The notes: generated by a model not told the origin, from the sequence alone. Positions 24,563-34,087 are shown, counted from the first letter of the stretch. The stretch is DNA of 64,000 nucleotides from JBMYRH01 sp049602155 (GCA_049602155.1 JBMYRH010000012.1:1-64000), one strand, 5' to 3'. Numbers and translations are program-made.

Positions 24563-27091
24563 ATGAGAGCGGATCGACGAGGAGCGGCATTTCGTATCGC
24601 CACGGCGCTGTGCTTCATCAGCTGGCTCGCTGGGTGCAGCGTCATCAACTATCCGCCCTCGGTCGCCCTGATTTCTGACCAGACCGTCAGCATCGGCGAG
24701 CGCCTGAGCGTGGAGTTCTACGGTCAAGATCCCGACGGGGATCCCCTCACGTGGACCGTCACCGGGCTCGGTGAAGATGCTGAAGTGATTCAGCTGACGG
24801 CCCCGACCGACGATGATCCGACTCAGCCCTCTCGGGCCCTCTTGGTGTGGAGCCCGACGCTTCAGGACCTGGAGAGCAACGGCAACATCTACCAGGTGGT
24901 TGTGGACGCTGACGACGATGAAGGGGGCGTCGCGACCCAGTCCTTCACAGTGACCGTCAACGTCGCCTACGGGGTGCCGCTCTTCGATCTGCCCTCTGGC
25001 TTCGCGCTCAACTTGGCGGAGACAGAGGCCTTAAACCTCGACGTGACCGTCAAAGATGACGACTCCCAGAAACTTGAACTCTTCGCCAAGGAGGCCCCCG
25101 AGGGTGCGATCTTCAAGCAGACTGGGAACAAGAAGGGCACCCTCTTCTGGGAGCCGACGAGTGAGCAGCGCATCGAGATCGTGCACCGCTTTGTGCTCAC
25201 GGCTGTCGACGACACCAATGACCCGGTCGATCATGTCCTGCTCGTGGTGCTGGTGAACACGGGGGCGGCCGCGGGCTGCACGGGCTCGGTGCCTACGGTC
25301 TCTCACACCGCGTTGCCCGATACGATGCTGACAGGGGCCCCTGTGACCGTGTCGCTGATCGCCACGGATGTGGAGAGCGCCGTGACCTCCGTGGCGCTGC
25401 GATGGAGCGAGGACCCCGAGGGGGGAGAGTTTGAGGCCGAGGCGATGGGCCGGATGGGAGACGGCTCTGACGTTTGGACCGCGGAGATCACCCTCCCGAA
25501 TGGCTCCGTGCCAGTCGGCGGTAAGCTCATCCATTACTACATCGAGGCCTACGACAACGACGACCCGACGGGCCACGATTGTGACCGCGCCGTCCGTTGG
25601 CCAAAGAGCGGGTACGGGGCCTTCGCGGTCTACGCTTCGGGGGATCAATCGTCGTGCGTGGATGACGCGGCTGAGCCCGATGACTCGATGGAGAAGGCAG
25701 CGCTCCTGGAGCCTGGCTCTTATCCGGGGCGTCGCCTCTGTGGCGGCTCGCCGGATATGGTGCGCGTCGCGACCCCCACGGGTGGTGAGCTGGTCGCGCG
25801 GGTCGTCCGCGAGCCCGAGCACGGCACGCTCTCTGTGCGCCTGTTGAACGCGAATGGGACCCCCTTAGATGCGGCCAGCGGAGATGCCGAGGTCTTGAGC
25901 GTGTCGGCGCCCGCGACAGGGCAGGACGCGATCATCGAGATCAGCTCGTCTGATCCCAACGTGCGCCTGACGTATGCCCTGGAATTGAGCGTGATGGCCG
26001 GGGCCTGCACAGCCGACCAATTTGAGACGACGGGTGGCAACGATTCGCCCGCCACTGCGACGGGGTTGGGCACGGGCTCTTGGGCCAACTTGCAGATCTG
26101 CACGAGCGATGAGGACTGGTTCCGCTTTGACCTTGAGGAGGGACAGAGCCTCGAGGTCGCCATCACCTTCCAGCACCAGTTCGGAGACCTGGACTTGGAG
26201 CTCCTCGACGTCACCGGCACGACCCTTATCAGCGCCGCGGCCAGTCAAAGCTCCTACGAGCTGGTGACCTATACCGCCCCGAACGCGATCAGCGTCATGG
26301 CCCATGTACAAGGGTACCAAGGGGACACCAATGGCTACCGCCTCGATGCCACCATCACCTCTCCGGATGGCTCATGCCCCGAGGACGTCGCCGGGATGCA
26401 TGTCACGCCAGTCACGGCCTTGGTGCTCTTCTCGGGTTACTACGACGGGATGGTGGCATGCCCACAGGTCCCGGATTGGTACGCCGTCGACTTGAACGGC
26501 GGTGAGACCGTGACCATCGAGGTCGCGCCAGGAGAGACCTCGATCACCACCCCAGGGGGACCGATCCAACTCGAGCTCTTTAGCGGTGGTGAGAGCGCGT
26601 CGGTCGGCGTCGCGACCGCAGTGCAGGGCGAATCGGCCACCGCGGGCTACAAGATGCCCTCCGCAGGTCGGCTCAGCTATCGCGTCAGCGCCAGCATCAG
26701 CTCCGCCTACAGCCTCGATCAATGGGTGGTGGAGCCGGAGGGGCCATGCCAGCCCGATCGCTTTGAGCCCAATGACGATTCCCTGAGCGCGACCCTCGTG
26801 GAGCCAGGGGTCATCACGCGGCTTCGCCTCTGCGACGACACCGATATCGACGTGTTCGCCATCGAATTGGAGGCGCTTCAGACCCTGACCGTGATGACCT
26901 CGCATGAGGAAGGCTGGGGCTACACGGACGCGCTGATCAAAGACCCGAGCGGTGACGGTGAGCTCTGGATTGATTGGGACGTGGGCGTCGTGGCGGAGTT
27001 CTTGGCAGAAGAGGCCGGGGTGTACATCGTGGAGATTCAGCCATGGGAGGTCGCCGCGCTTCCTTATGACCTCGGTATTTGGGTCGAGTGA
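24563..27091 (+). CDS. PPC-domain lipoprotein
   Basis: 842 residues from the ATG at 24563; an in-frame GTG at 24527 would add 12 residues. Lipobox LAGC. Residues 25-235 hold two cadherin/Ig-like domains (GQDPDGDPLTWTVTG; VVDADDDEGGVATQSFTV). A further Ig-like unit (about 240-355) contains DVESAVTSVALRW. Four bacterial pre-peptidase C-terminal (PPC)-type beta domains follow, each opening with a C..D.FE/AEPDDS box and a D.D.F/WF.....L.....G motif (DEDWFRFDLEEGQSLEV; DIDVFAIELEALQTLTV). No catalytic domain is present, so it is probably a binding or structural lipoprotein. It is the first gene of a four-gene operon; the stop overlaps the next GTG (27088-27091). Confidence 0.87.
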   Translation: MRADRRGAAFRIATALCFISWLAGCSVINYPPSVALISDQTVSIGERLSVEFYGQDPDGDPLTWTVTGLGEDAEVIQLTAPTDDDPTQPSRALLVWSPTLQDLESNGNIYQVVVDADDDEGGVATQSFTVTVNVAYGVPLFDLPSGFALNLAETEALNLDVTVKDDDSQKLELFAKEAPEGAIFKQTGNKKGTLFWEPTSEQRIEIVHRFVLTAVDDTNDPVDHVLLVVLVNTGAAAGCTGSVPTVSHTALPDTMLTGAPVTVSLIATDVESAVTSVALRWSEDPEGGEFEAEAMGRMGDGSDVWTAEITLPNGSVPVGGKLIHYYIEAYDNDDPTGHDCDRAVRWPKSGYGAFAVYASGDQSSCVDDAAEPDDSMEKAALLEPGSYPGRRLCGGSPDMVRVATPTGGELVARVVREPEHGTLSVRLLNANGTPLDAASGDAEVLSVSAPATGQDAIIEISSSDPNVRLTYALELSVMAGACTADQFETTGGNDSPATATGLGTGSWANLQICTSDEDWFRFDLEEGQSLEVAITFQHQFGDLDLELLDVTGTTLISAAASQSSYELVTYTAPNAISVMAHVQGYQGDTNGYRLDATITSPDGSCPEDVAGMHVTPVTALVLFSGYYDGMVACPQVPDWYAVDLNGGETVTIEVAPGETSITTPGGPIQLELFSGGESASVGVATAVQGESATAGYKMPSAGRLSYRVSASISSAYSLDQWVVEPEGPCQPDRFEPNDDSLSATLVEPGVITRLRLCDDTDIDVFAIELEALQTLTVMTSHEEGWGYTDALIKDPSGDGELWIDWDVGVVAEFLAEEAGVYIVEIQPWEVAALPYDLGIWVE

Positions 27092-27867
27092 GCCTCTCAC
27101 GTCGCGGTTTTGTGGGCAGCTGCTTGGCGGCTGTCTCGGCGGGCCTCATCCCGTCTCGGGCCCACGCGCTCAGCCCGGGGCCGTCCGTGCGGTTGATCCG
27201 CCTGAGTCATCGCGGTGATCCGTGGATGCACCCGGCAGGTGTTGATGAGTTGGCGCGAGAGATTGGGCTAAGGACCTCCGTCGACATCGCCGAGCGCGCG
27301 CTGACGCTCTCAGCGACGGATCCGAAGATGGCGACGAACCCTATGGCGATCCTCACGGGCGCCGGCGCCGTGCGCTTCTCGGCCGCCGAGCGCGAGGCGT
27401 TGCGGCGCTGGCTGGAGCTCGGGGGCTTGCTCTGGATTGATAACGCCGGGCAGTCCGAGGCGTCCGCGGCGTTCGACACGTCTGTGCGCCGAGAGCTGGC
27501 CGCCATCTTGCCGGGCAGCAGCTTCGCTCGAATTTCACCAGAGCATGTCCTCTATCGCTCGTTTTATCGCCTGGACTACGCCGCGGGTAGGGTGATCAGG
27601 CGCCCCTATGTCGAGGGCATCTCGGTCGGGCGCCGCATCGCCGTCGTCCTCACTCATAATGACGCATTCGCGGCCTTCGCCCGGGGCGCCAACGGGCGCT
27701 TCGTCACGCGCCCGGCTCCCGGGGGTGAGAACCAGCGTGAGATGGCGTTTCGCTTCGGTGTCAACGCCGTCCTCTACGGGCTCTGTCTCCACTATAAAGA
27801 CGATCAAGTTCACGTGGACTACTTGCTCCACCGCAGGAAATGGAAGATCCGGCGGCCCGAGCCATGA
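27088..27867 (+). CDS. Tat-exported DUF4159-family protein
   Basis: 259 residues from the GTG at 27088, which overlaps the preceding stop and gives a clean twin-arginine signal (SLSRRGFVGS, cleavage near AHALS). An upstream TTG at 27079 is possible but unnecessary. The body shows the DUF4159 pattern: an N-terminal VRLIRLSHRGDPWMHPAG, AILTGAGAVRFSAAEREALRRWLELGGLLWIDNA, then YRSFYRL.YAAGR, LTHNDAF and a C-terminal QREMAFRFGVNAVLYGLCLHYKDDQVH. The fold is likely GATase-like without the catalytic Cys. DUF4159 genes are commonly beside VWA/Bat-type membrane genes, as here. Its role is unknown. It ends in an ATGA overlap (27864-27867) with the next gene. Confidence 0.85.
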   Translation: MSLSRRGFVGSCLAAVSAGLIPSRAHALSPGPSVRLIRLSHRGDPWMHPAGVDELAREIGLRTSVDIAERALTLSATDPKMATNPMAILTGAGAVRFSAAEREALRRWLELGGLLWIDNAGQSEASAAFDTSVRRELAAILPGSSFARISPEHVLYRSFYRLDYAAGRVIRRPYVEGISVGRRIAVVLTHNDAFAAFARGANGRFVTRPAPGGENQREMAFRFGVNAVLYGLCLHYKDDQVHVDYLLHRRKWKIRRPEP

Positions 27868-30206
27868 TGGTCGCGTCGCTTCAGATGACGCGCCTCGACC
27901 GCGAGGTCGTCCTCTTGGGGGCATGGCCGCTCTGGGTTCAGGTCACCGTCGCGGTGGTCGCCCTCTTGGTCCTAGGGCTGACGGCGTACAACTACCGCTC
28001 CCTGCGACCATGGCCCCGACGGGTAGGGATGCTGGGCCTTCGGGCCCTCGCCATCTCTGGGCTCCTGGCGCTCTTCTATCAGCCCGCTGTGCTCGAAGAG
28101 GAGGTCGCGCAAGCCCGTCACGTGATCCCTGTGCTCGTCGACCTGTCCGAGAGCCACCAGTTGCCTCATGGAGAGGCGCGTCGTCATGAGCTTGTGAGCC
28201 GCTTTATCGCCCGTCACTCCGACCTCTGGGAGCAGCTCGGTGAGGCCGATGAGCTTGTGTTTCATGGGATAGGAAGTGACCTCATCGACCTACCCGATCT
28301 GCGTGCGCAACCCGATCACCTCGACAGCGTCACCCCGAACCAGACCTCTACCGACGTCATCGCGGCCCTCGCCGCGCTCCGGGCCCGCTATGGCAGCCAG
28401 TCCCTTGGCGCCGTCGTCGTGCTCTCGGATGGCATCGACACCACCCATGCGGGGCGGGCGGCGCGCTTGGACTCGGAGGCCCGGGCCGTCGTCAGGTCCA
28501 TCGACGCCCCAATTCACGCGTTTACGCTGCCCGATGACGGGGCGCTCAAGGACCTCGCCATCGCAGATGTGGCCTTTAACCCCTTCGCCTTCCTCATGAA
28601 TGCGACCACGCTCGACGCCGTGGTGCGCGTCCATGGCTACGAGGGAGGACGCGTGACGGTGCGGCTGCTCGACGGCTCCAAAGAGCTCGCCGTTCAGACC
28701 GTCCCCATCGTGGCGGACAGCTCGGACATCCCCGTCAGCTTCGAATATGTCCCGCAGCGCCTCGGCCGCGCGGTCTATACGGTCGCCGTGGACGAGGCGC
28801 CAGGCGAGGTGTACGGCGCAAATAACGCGCGACAGGTCGTGGTTAACGTCATCCGTGACAAGATTAGAGCGCTTCAAATCGTAGGCCAACCCAGCTGGGA
28901 CGAGCGCTTCCTCCGGAACCACCTCAAGGAGAACCCGAACGTCGACCTGCTGAGCTTCTTTATCCTCATCGATCGCAACAGCATTCGGCCTGCTGGGAGA
29001 GACGAGACAGCCCTCATCCCCTTCCCCGCGCAGGAGCTCTTTGAGGACGAGCTCGGGAGCTTCGACCTGGTCATCTTCCAGAACTTCAACTACGGCCCCT
29101 TTCAGACGCGCCAATACCTGCCGAACATCGCGCAGTACGTCCTCGATGGGGGGGCATTCTTGATGGTCGGTGGTCCGAAGTCGTTCAGCTCTGGTGGGTA
29201 TTACGGCACCCCGATCACGACCATCTTGCCGGTCGAGCTCCCCGCGGGCATGGGGGACGCCACGCTTATCGATGGCGAGCGCTTCCGCCCCACCTTGACG
29301 GCGCTGGGGCGCAATCACCCCATCACGCGCCTGGCGATGGACCCTCAGAGCAGCGACGCGCGCTGGCGTGATATCGAGCCCCTCGAGGGGTTGAACCTGA
29401 CGCTCGGCGCCCACCCAGATGCGTCGGTGCTCTTGAGTCACCCCTCGCTCAAGGTCGGAAGTCGGGCTCAGGCTGCGCCGGTCGTCGCGGTGCGCGAGGT
29501 GGGCAAAGGCCGCTCGATGGCCGTGACGACGGACACGACCTGGGTCTGGCGCTTCTCTGCAGGGATCCATGGCCAGGATGCACGGCAGTACGACCAGTTC
29601 TGGTCGCAGGCCATACGGTGGCTGATCAAGGACCCGGAGATGGACCTGGTGAAGGTCTCGGTGCTGGGCGAGGAGGTCCGCGTGGGCCAGGCTGCGCGGC
29701 TTCAGGTGCAGGTGTTTCGCTCTGATTACAGTCCGGCCGCCAAGCAGCCTGTGGACCTCATCGTGCGTCGCCGGGGGGTCACTGATGACCCTGGCGAGGG
29801 CGAGGTCGTGCGTCATATTGACGATGTCCCCACGGCCCAGGACGGCCTCCTCACGCTGGAGCTTGAGGTCGAGCAGGCCGGGGTGTACGAGGTTGATGCG
29901 TCGACCGAGGTCGTCGTCGGGCGGGTCGATCGGGGGCGGGCACTCTTCGTGGCGACTTCCCGCAAGGAGGAGTTGAACCGCGTCGTCGGAGATGGTCGCC
30001 TCCTTCAGCAGCTGGCGGAGGCCTCGGGGGGGACTGTGTCTGTCCTGACCGATGACTCCCCCGAGGTGGCGGTGCGCCCGGCGCGGGTTGAGCGGATCCT
30101 TGAGCGCCGTCATGACGACCTCTGGGCGTCTCCGTGGGCGCTGATGGTGCTCATCACCATCTTCGGGCTCGAGTGGGCCCTTCGACGACGATTCGGGTAC
30201 CTCTAG
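27864..30206 (+). CDS. Membrane protein with VWA-like and GATase1-like domains
   Basis: 780 residues from the ATG at 27864 (ATGA overlap). Two N-terminal membrane segments (about 24-45 and 58-78) precede a VWA-like domain with VIPVLVDLSESHQLPHG, where the usual DxSxS is DLSES, and VVVLSDGIDTTH. Beta domains and a glutamine-amidotransferase-like fold follow (LQIVGQPSWDERFLRN; FDLVIFQNFNYGPF; YVLDGGAFLMVGGPKSF) without a clear catalytic Cys. A C-terminal membrane segment ends at the last residues (PWALMVLITIFGLEWALRR). This architecture is found next to Bat/MoxR-type clusters and is uncharacterised. The large middle part would be periplasmic. uvrC begins 4 nt after its stop. Confidence 0.85.
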   Translation: MMVASLQMTRLDREVVLLGAWPLWVQVTVAVVALLVLGLTAYNYRSLRPWPRRVGMLGLRALAISGLLALFYQPAVLEEEVAQARHVIPVLVDLSESHQLPHGEARRHELVSRFIARHSDLWEQLGEADELVFHGIGSDLIDLPDLRAQPDHLDSVTPNQTSTDVIAALAALRARYGSQSLGAVVVLSDGIDTTHAGRAARLDSEARAVVRSIDAPIHAFTLPDDGALKDLAIADVAFNPFAFLMNATTLDAVVRVHGYEGGRVTVRLLDGSKELAVQTVPIVADSSDIPVSFEYVPQRLGRAVYTVAVDEAPGEVYGANNARQVVVNVIRDKIRALQIVGQPSWDERFLRNHLKENPNVDLLSFFILIDRNSIRPAGRDETALIPFPAQELFEDELGSFDLVIFQNFNYGPFQTRQYLPNIAQYVLDGGAFLMVGGPKSFSSGGYYGTPITTILPVELPAGMGDATLIDGERFRPTLTALGRNHPITRLAMDPQSSDARWRDIEPLEGLNLTLGAHPDASVLLSHPSLKVGSRAQAAPVVAVREVGKGRSMAVTTDTTWVWRFSAGIHGQDARQYDQFWSQAIRWLIKDPEMDLVKVSVLGEEVRVGQAARLQVQVFRSDYSPAAKQPVDLIVRRRGVTDDPGEGEVVRHIDDVPTAQDGLLTLELEVEQAGVYEVDASTEVVVGRVDRGRALFVATSRKEELNRVVGDGRLLQQLAEASGGTVSVLTDDSPEVAVRPARVERILERRHDDLWASPWALMVLITIFGLEWALRRRFGYL

Positions 30207-30210
30207 AGCC

Positions 30211-32097
30211 ATGTCGACTCACCCGGACTGGCTCAAGCAGCGCCTTGCGCGCGCCCCGCGTGCCCCGGGGTGCTACCTCATGAAGGACCGGTCCGACCGG
30301 GTCGTCTATGTCGGCAAGGCCAGCGACCTTCGTGCGCGGCTCGGTCAGTACTTTGCCCCGAACACGGGGGACACGCGCTTCTTCGTCGGGCTCCTCGACC
30401 GAACCCTCGGCGACATCGACGTCATCGTCACAGGCAACGCGAAGGAGGCGCTCGTCCTCGAGAACGAGCTCATCAAGCGCCACAACCCGCGCTTCAATGT
30501 GCGGCTCAAGGACGACAAGTCCTTCCTCTGCCTGCGCATCGGCAAGACCCATGAGTGGCCGCGCGTCCAGGTCGTCCGCGCGCGCAATCGAAAGCTCGAT
30601 GGCGCCGACTACTTCGGCCCCTACGCTTCATCGAGCGCGATCCGGCAGACCCTGAGGGTGATCAATCGCCATTTTGGGCTCCGGACGTGCACGGACGTCG
30701 AGTTCAAGAACCGCGCACGGCCATGCCTGGAGCACCAAATTGGGCGATGTCCTGCGCCGTGTGTCCTGCCAGTCGACCGCGAGGTCTATGGCCAACACTT
30801 GGAGGACGTTCGGCTCTTACTGCGGGGTCGCAGTGACACTCTCGTGGGGCGGCTTGAGGAGAAGATGGCCAAGGCGTCCGAGGAGCTAGAGTTTGAATTG
30901 GCCGCGCATTATCGCGACCAGATCCAAGCGATAGGGCGCATCCTAGAGCGTCAGAACGTCGACCTTAAGCATCGACAAGACATCGACGTCATTGGCCTCT
31001 ACCGAGAGGGGGCCGACGGCGCTATCCAGGTCCTCGAGGTCCGCAGAGGGGTCCTCGTAGGCGCCTCGGCTTATCCGCTCAAGGGCGTCGAATTGCCCGA
31101 CAAGGATGTCATCGAGGACGCGCTTTGGAGCCGCTACGATGTCCACCCTGTGCCGGACATTGTCCTCACCCCGCAGCACCTCCCAGATGCGGCGCTGTGG
31201 TCCGAGCTCCTGACCGAGCTGCGGGGGCGCAAGGTCTCCGTGACGCACCCTCAGCGCGGGGATAAGCGGCGGCTGCTGGAGATGGCGACGCGGAACGCCG
31301 AAGAGCACCTCGCGAGCCGCGTGCGAAACGAGTCAGATGCGTTGGCGACCCTCGAGCAGCTGCAAAAGGCGCTGGGGCTCCGCCAACTCCCGGCGCGCAT
31401 CGAGTGCTATGACATCTCGAACATCCAAGGGACCGACGCCGTCGGCTCGATGGTCGTCGCGATGGACGGCGTCATCAGCCCGAAACATTACCGGCACTTC
31501 AAGATCCGTGGCGAGCAGACACCGGATGATTACCGGATGATGCAAGAGGTCCTCTCGCGGCGCTTCAAGAGGGGCCGGGACACGCCGGAGATGCCCGATC
31601 TCATCCTGATCGATGGGGGCAAGGGGCAGCTCAAGGTCGCCCAAGCGATCTTAGACGAACTCGGCCTCCCTGAGGTGGAGGCCGCGGGGCTCGCCAAGTC
31701 ACGGCTCCTAGACGCAGAGGGTCACGTGATGCGCGGCCCAGGCACGCAGAAGCCAAGCAGCTCGACGACCGAGCGCAGCGATGAGCGCGTCTTTCGGCCG
31801 GGGCGGAAGAACCACGTCGCGCTGCGCCCCAACTCAAACGGCATGCACCTCCTCGTCCGCCTCCGAGACGAGGCCCATCGGTTTGCGATTACGCACCATC
31901 GCTCTCGGCGGCGGAAGCGCTCGATTACGAGTGCATTGGATGCCATTAAGGGGGTCGGGCCGTCGCGGAGGAAGGCGCTCCTGAGTCACTTTGGGAGCGT
32001 CAAGCGGATCCGAGAGGCGGAGGCCGCGACCCTCACGGAGTGCGCCGGGATCTCGGCAGCGCTCGCGGCTCGGATCCATGAGGCGCTGAACGCTTAG
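30211..32097 (+). CDS. uvrC: UvrABC excinuclease subunit C
   Basis: 628 residues, normal length. The N-terminal GIY-YIG nuclease domain is visible (APGCYLMKD, VVYVGKASDLRARLGQYF, ALVLENELIKRHNPRFNVRLKDDKSF). A Cys-rich element follows (RPCLEHQIGRCPAPC), then the UVR domain near 210-245 (EEKMAKASEELEFELAAHYRDQI). The RNaseH-like C-terminal nuclease core has IECYDISNIQGTDAVGSMVV and LILIDGGKGQL, and the last 60 residues hold tandem helix-hairpin-helix motifs (IKGVGPSRRKALL). It makes both incisions in nucleotide excision repair. It sits 4 nt behind the VWA-type membrane gene, an unusual partner; an own promoter inside that gene cannot be excluded. Confidence 0.97.
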   Translation: MSTHPDWLKQRLARAPRAPGCYLMKDRSDRVVYVGKASDLRARLGQYFAPNTGDTRFFVGLLDRTLGDIDVIVTGNAKEALVLENELIKRHNPRFNVRLKDDKSFLCLRIGKTHEWPRVQVVRARNRKLDGADYFGPYASSSAIRQTLRVINRHFGLRTCTDVEFKNRARPCLEHQIGRCPAPCVLPVDREVYGQHLEDVRLLLRGRSDTLVGRLEEKMAKASEELEFELAAHYRDQIQAIGRILERQNVDLKHRQDIDVIGLYREGADGAIQVLEVRRGVLVGASAYPLKGVELPDKDVIEDALWSRYDVHPVPDIVLTPQHLPDAALWSELLTELRGRKVSVTHPQRGDKRRLLEMATRNAEEHLASRVRNESDALATLEQLQKALGLRQLPARIECYDISNIQGTDAVGSMVVAMDGVISPKHYRHFKIRGEQTPDDYRMMQEVLSRRFKRGRDTPEMPDLILIDGGKGQLKVAQAILDELGLPEVEAAGLAKSRLLDAEGHVMRGPGTQKPSSSTTERSDERVFRPGRKNHVALRPNSNGMHLLVRLRDEAHRFAITHHRSRRRKRSITSALDAIKGVGPSRRKALLSHFGSVKRIREAEAATLTECAGISAALAARIHEALNA

Positions 32098-32607
32098 GGC
32101 TTCGGGGTTGGTGCGCCACGCCAAGAAAATGGCGAGGCTGATGTGGGAGGCGAGGCCCACGACGATGGCGACCACGGTGTCGCGTGGCAACGAGCGCTTC
32201 GGGTCCTTGAGGTCCCCCGACAGGTTGACGCCCGCTGTGAAGCCCGTGACGGCCGGGAAGCAGATGCCAAAGAACACCTCCATGGGGGGGCGCCAGTTAA
32301 CCGGGCGAGGTGAAGGCCACCCGATGCGGGCGAGCCCGAGGGTGCCCCTGAGAGAGAGGCCCCGGATGCGCGACACGCTTTAATACGGGCCGCCACCATG
32401 GACCGTCTTGTGGCTGGCGATGGAGGAGACGCTGAGGCCCGTCGTGATGCTGATGACGTGCACGACCCCGATGATTCCGATGGTCTGCACGAAGTCCGCC
32501 TGTCCGACGATCCAAGACCGCCGCATCCACATGAGCACGCTGAGGATCGTCAGCACGGATGGCGTGAACACGCCCCCGGAGGTTTTGAACTTATTACCTC
32601 GCGCCAT
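32098..32607 (-). pseudogene. Remnant of an SLC12-type cation-chloride cotransporter/APC permease
   Basis: Two recognisable pieces of one transporter lie in the same frame. The first (32607 to 32383) carries GGVFTPSVLTILSVLMW, FVQTIGIIGVVHVISITTGLS and HKTVHGGGPY, the start of TM1-TM2 of SLC12/Na-K-Cl-type carriers. It is ended by an in-frame TAA at 32380-32382. The second (about 32325 to 32098) carries VFFGICFPAVTGFTAG, SGDLKDPKRSLPRDT and SLAIFLAW, which in intact members comes more than 100 residues later. The intervening segments are missing, and the frame is cut at the uvrC stop, beyond which it reads antisense uvrC. Internal deletion, a stop and 3' truncation together mean a dead gene. 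Confidence 0.8.
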
Positions 32608-32780
32608 CGATTTCCTGATCAGAACGCAGGCATGACGCCTCACACGGAGCGAGGCCGTTGGACATTTATCTGACCCATCTTATCTCGCGCAAAACGCGGG
32701 TAATTGTGGCCCAGAAAGGGCGGGAGGAGGATCCCCGAGATCGCGACATTGTGGGGGTAGAAAAAAGGCGCGAAGAAAAC

Positions 32781-32809
32781 TTGCCGAAATCTCAAGAGTT
32801 GGGCATATG
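32781..32809 (+). promoter_or_regulatory. Candidate promoter for the gene at 32869
   Basis: TTGCCG (32781-32786) and CATATG (32804-32809) are spaced by 17 bp. A small inverted repeat, GACGC-GGC-GCGTC (32809-32821), follows directly. The remainder of 32608-32868 holds no recognisable gene; it is AT-richer than its surroundings and includes a run of six A at 32761-32766. The -10 match is only partial. Confidence 0.35.
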
Positions 32810-32868
32810 ACGCGGCGCGTCGTGAGGCGTTCAACTATTCCCCTACAAACCGATCGTACGAGGCTGTG

Positions 32869-34029
32869 ATGTCCACCTCTCACGGACAGTACTCCACCGA
32901 CCAATTGAACACGGCATTCGGTCGCCGAAGGCCCGATGATGGCGCGATGGGTCCCCGCTCGACGCGGCCTCGGCCAGTCGACAGGTCTCTCGCTTTGGCC
33001 GAGCGTCAGACACTGACTGGGGCGCTGGAGCGCGTCGCGGACCGCCACCCTGGGGTCCTGGTCCCAGAGTCCCTGTACACGGACATGAGCGCGAACGTGG
33101 CCGGGGTGATGCGGACGCTCGTCCTGGGGGTCTTGGCCCAAGGTCAGCTGGCGACCGCCGCTGAGCTGTGCTCTGCCCTCGTGCGCCTTATGGCCCTTCA
33201 GCCGATGCGCCGCTGGCTGGATCCTCAGCTCATCCTGCGCGTTGGGCTGTTGATCCACGAGAAAGAGGGGCAGAACCTGGCGCTGCTCACTCTGGTGCGT
33301 GAGCTGGTCGCCGCTCAAGGTCGATGGCACGCCGCTGCGCTGCGTCATGGGACGAAGATCGACGCCGGAGACCCCGACGATTGGACGCTCCTGCGTGAGA
33401 TGAACGCCTTACCCCTCGACTTCTCCCCAAAGCTGCGCGGCCTGATCGCGCGAAGCGTGATCCGGCAAGACCTCTTGTCGGCTCGCGCCCAGCTGGCGTC
33501 CTTCTCTCGCGAAGCGCCGGACGTCGCCGACACTGCGCGACGCCAACTGAGCCGCTACGCCCCTGAGCTCGCGTCGCTCTTCGGCGCTGAGCTGGCCCCG
33601 ACGCGGCCGATGATGCAGCTCAAGCTCCCTGTGGAGCGCCCTTCGCTGGTCGACCTCCCCACCTCGGGGCGGGTCAAGGACCTCATCACCGGGATGATCT
33701 GGCCGGTCTGCATGATCGTCGCGACGGGCTTCATGGTGGCCATGTTGCTGGTGCGTCCACCGGCCGCCGAGGCGCAGCGTAAGGCTGTCGCGTCCATCTG
33801 CAGCACTGTCGGTGCAGAGCACCCCAGCTGCCTCACAGCCTCCGCCCTCGGCACCGGGCTCGATCTCGGCAATTGCAAGATGGCGGCAGAGGCGCTGCCC
33901 GTGCTCTCGGAGCAGCTCTCCAACTACGGGTTGAACCGAGAGTTCGCGATGATCCGGACCGATCGCTTGGGTGAGTTCCGGATGCCCTTTGACTCCCTTG
34001 AGTACGCCTTCGCTTCAACCTGCCCTTAG
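32869..34029 (+). CDS. Unknown single-pass membrane protein
   Basis: 386 residues from the ATG at 32869 (a GTG codon directly precedes it). The first 30 residues are polar. Residues 45-250 are mostly helical, with repeating Leu/Ala helices (LTGALERVADRHPGVL, VAGVMRTLVLGVLAQGQLATAAELCSALVRL), resembling a TPR-like or helical-bundle domain. One membrane segment lies at about 276-296 (MIWPVCMIVATGFMVAMLLV). The C-terminal 85 residues, presumably periplasmic, contain four Cys (ICSTVGAEHPSC, NCKMAA, STCP), which could form two disulfides. I recognise no family. It is flanked by the transporter remnant and a convergent VWA lipoprotein, with no operon partner. Confidence 0.75.
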   Translation: MSTSHGQYSTDQLNTAFGRRRPDDGAMGPRSTRPRPVDRSLALAERQTLTGALERVADRHPGVLVPESLYTDMSANVAGVMRTLVLGVLAQGQLATAAELCSALVRLMALQPMRRWLDPQLILRVGLLIHEKEGQNLALLTLVRELVAAQGRWHAAALRHGTKIDAGDPDDWTLLREMNALPLDFSPKLRGLIARSVIRQDLLSARAQLASFSREAPDVADTARRQLSRYAPELASLFGAELAPTRPMMQLKLPVERPSLVDLPTSGRVKDLITGMIWPVCMIVATGFMVAMLLVRPPAAEAQRKAVASICSTVGAEHPSCLTASALGTGLDLGNCKMAAEALPVLSEQLSNYGLNREFAMIRTDRLGEFRMPFDSLEYAFASTCP

Positions 34030-34050
34030 GCGGCGTCACTCTGGAGTGTT

Positions 34051-34077
34051 GGGAGGTCATTCGACCTCTCTTCCCCT
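34051..34077 (+). terminator. Candidate intrinsic terminator downstream of the gene at 32869
   Basis: An 8-bp stem with one G-T wobble, GGGAGGTC (34051-34058) and GACCTCTC (34063-34070), closes an ATTC loop and is followed by TTCCCC. It lies between two convergent genes ending at 34029 and 34088. The T content after the stem is modest. Confidence 0.5.
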
Positions 34078-34087
34078 CCGCGGGCGC

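Noticed and set aside
28290..30212. 640-codon open frame on the minus strand opposite the VWA/GATase membrane gene
   Set aside because: It is a GC-skew shadow: the translated product is His/Arg/Asp-rich without domains, while the plus frame has clear motifs and coupled starts.
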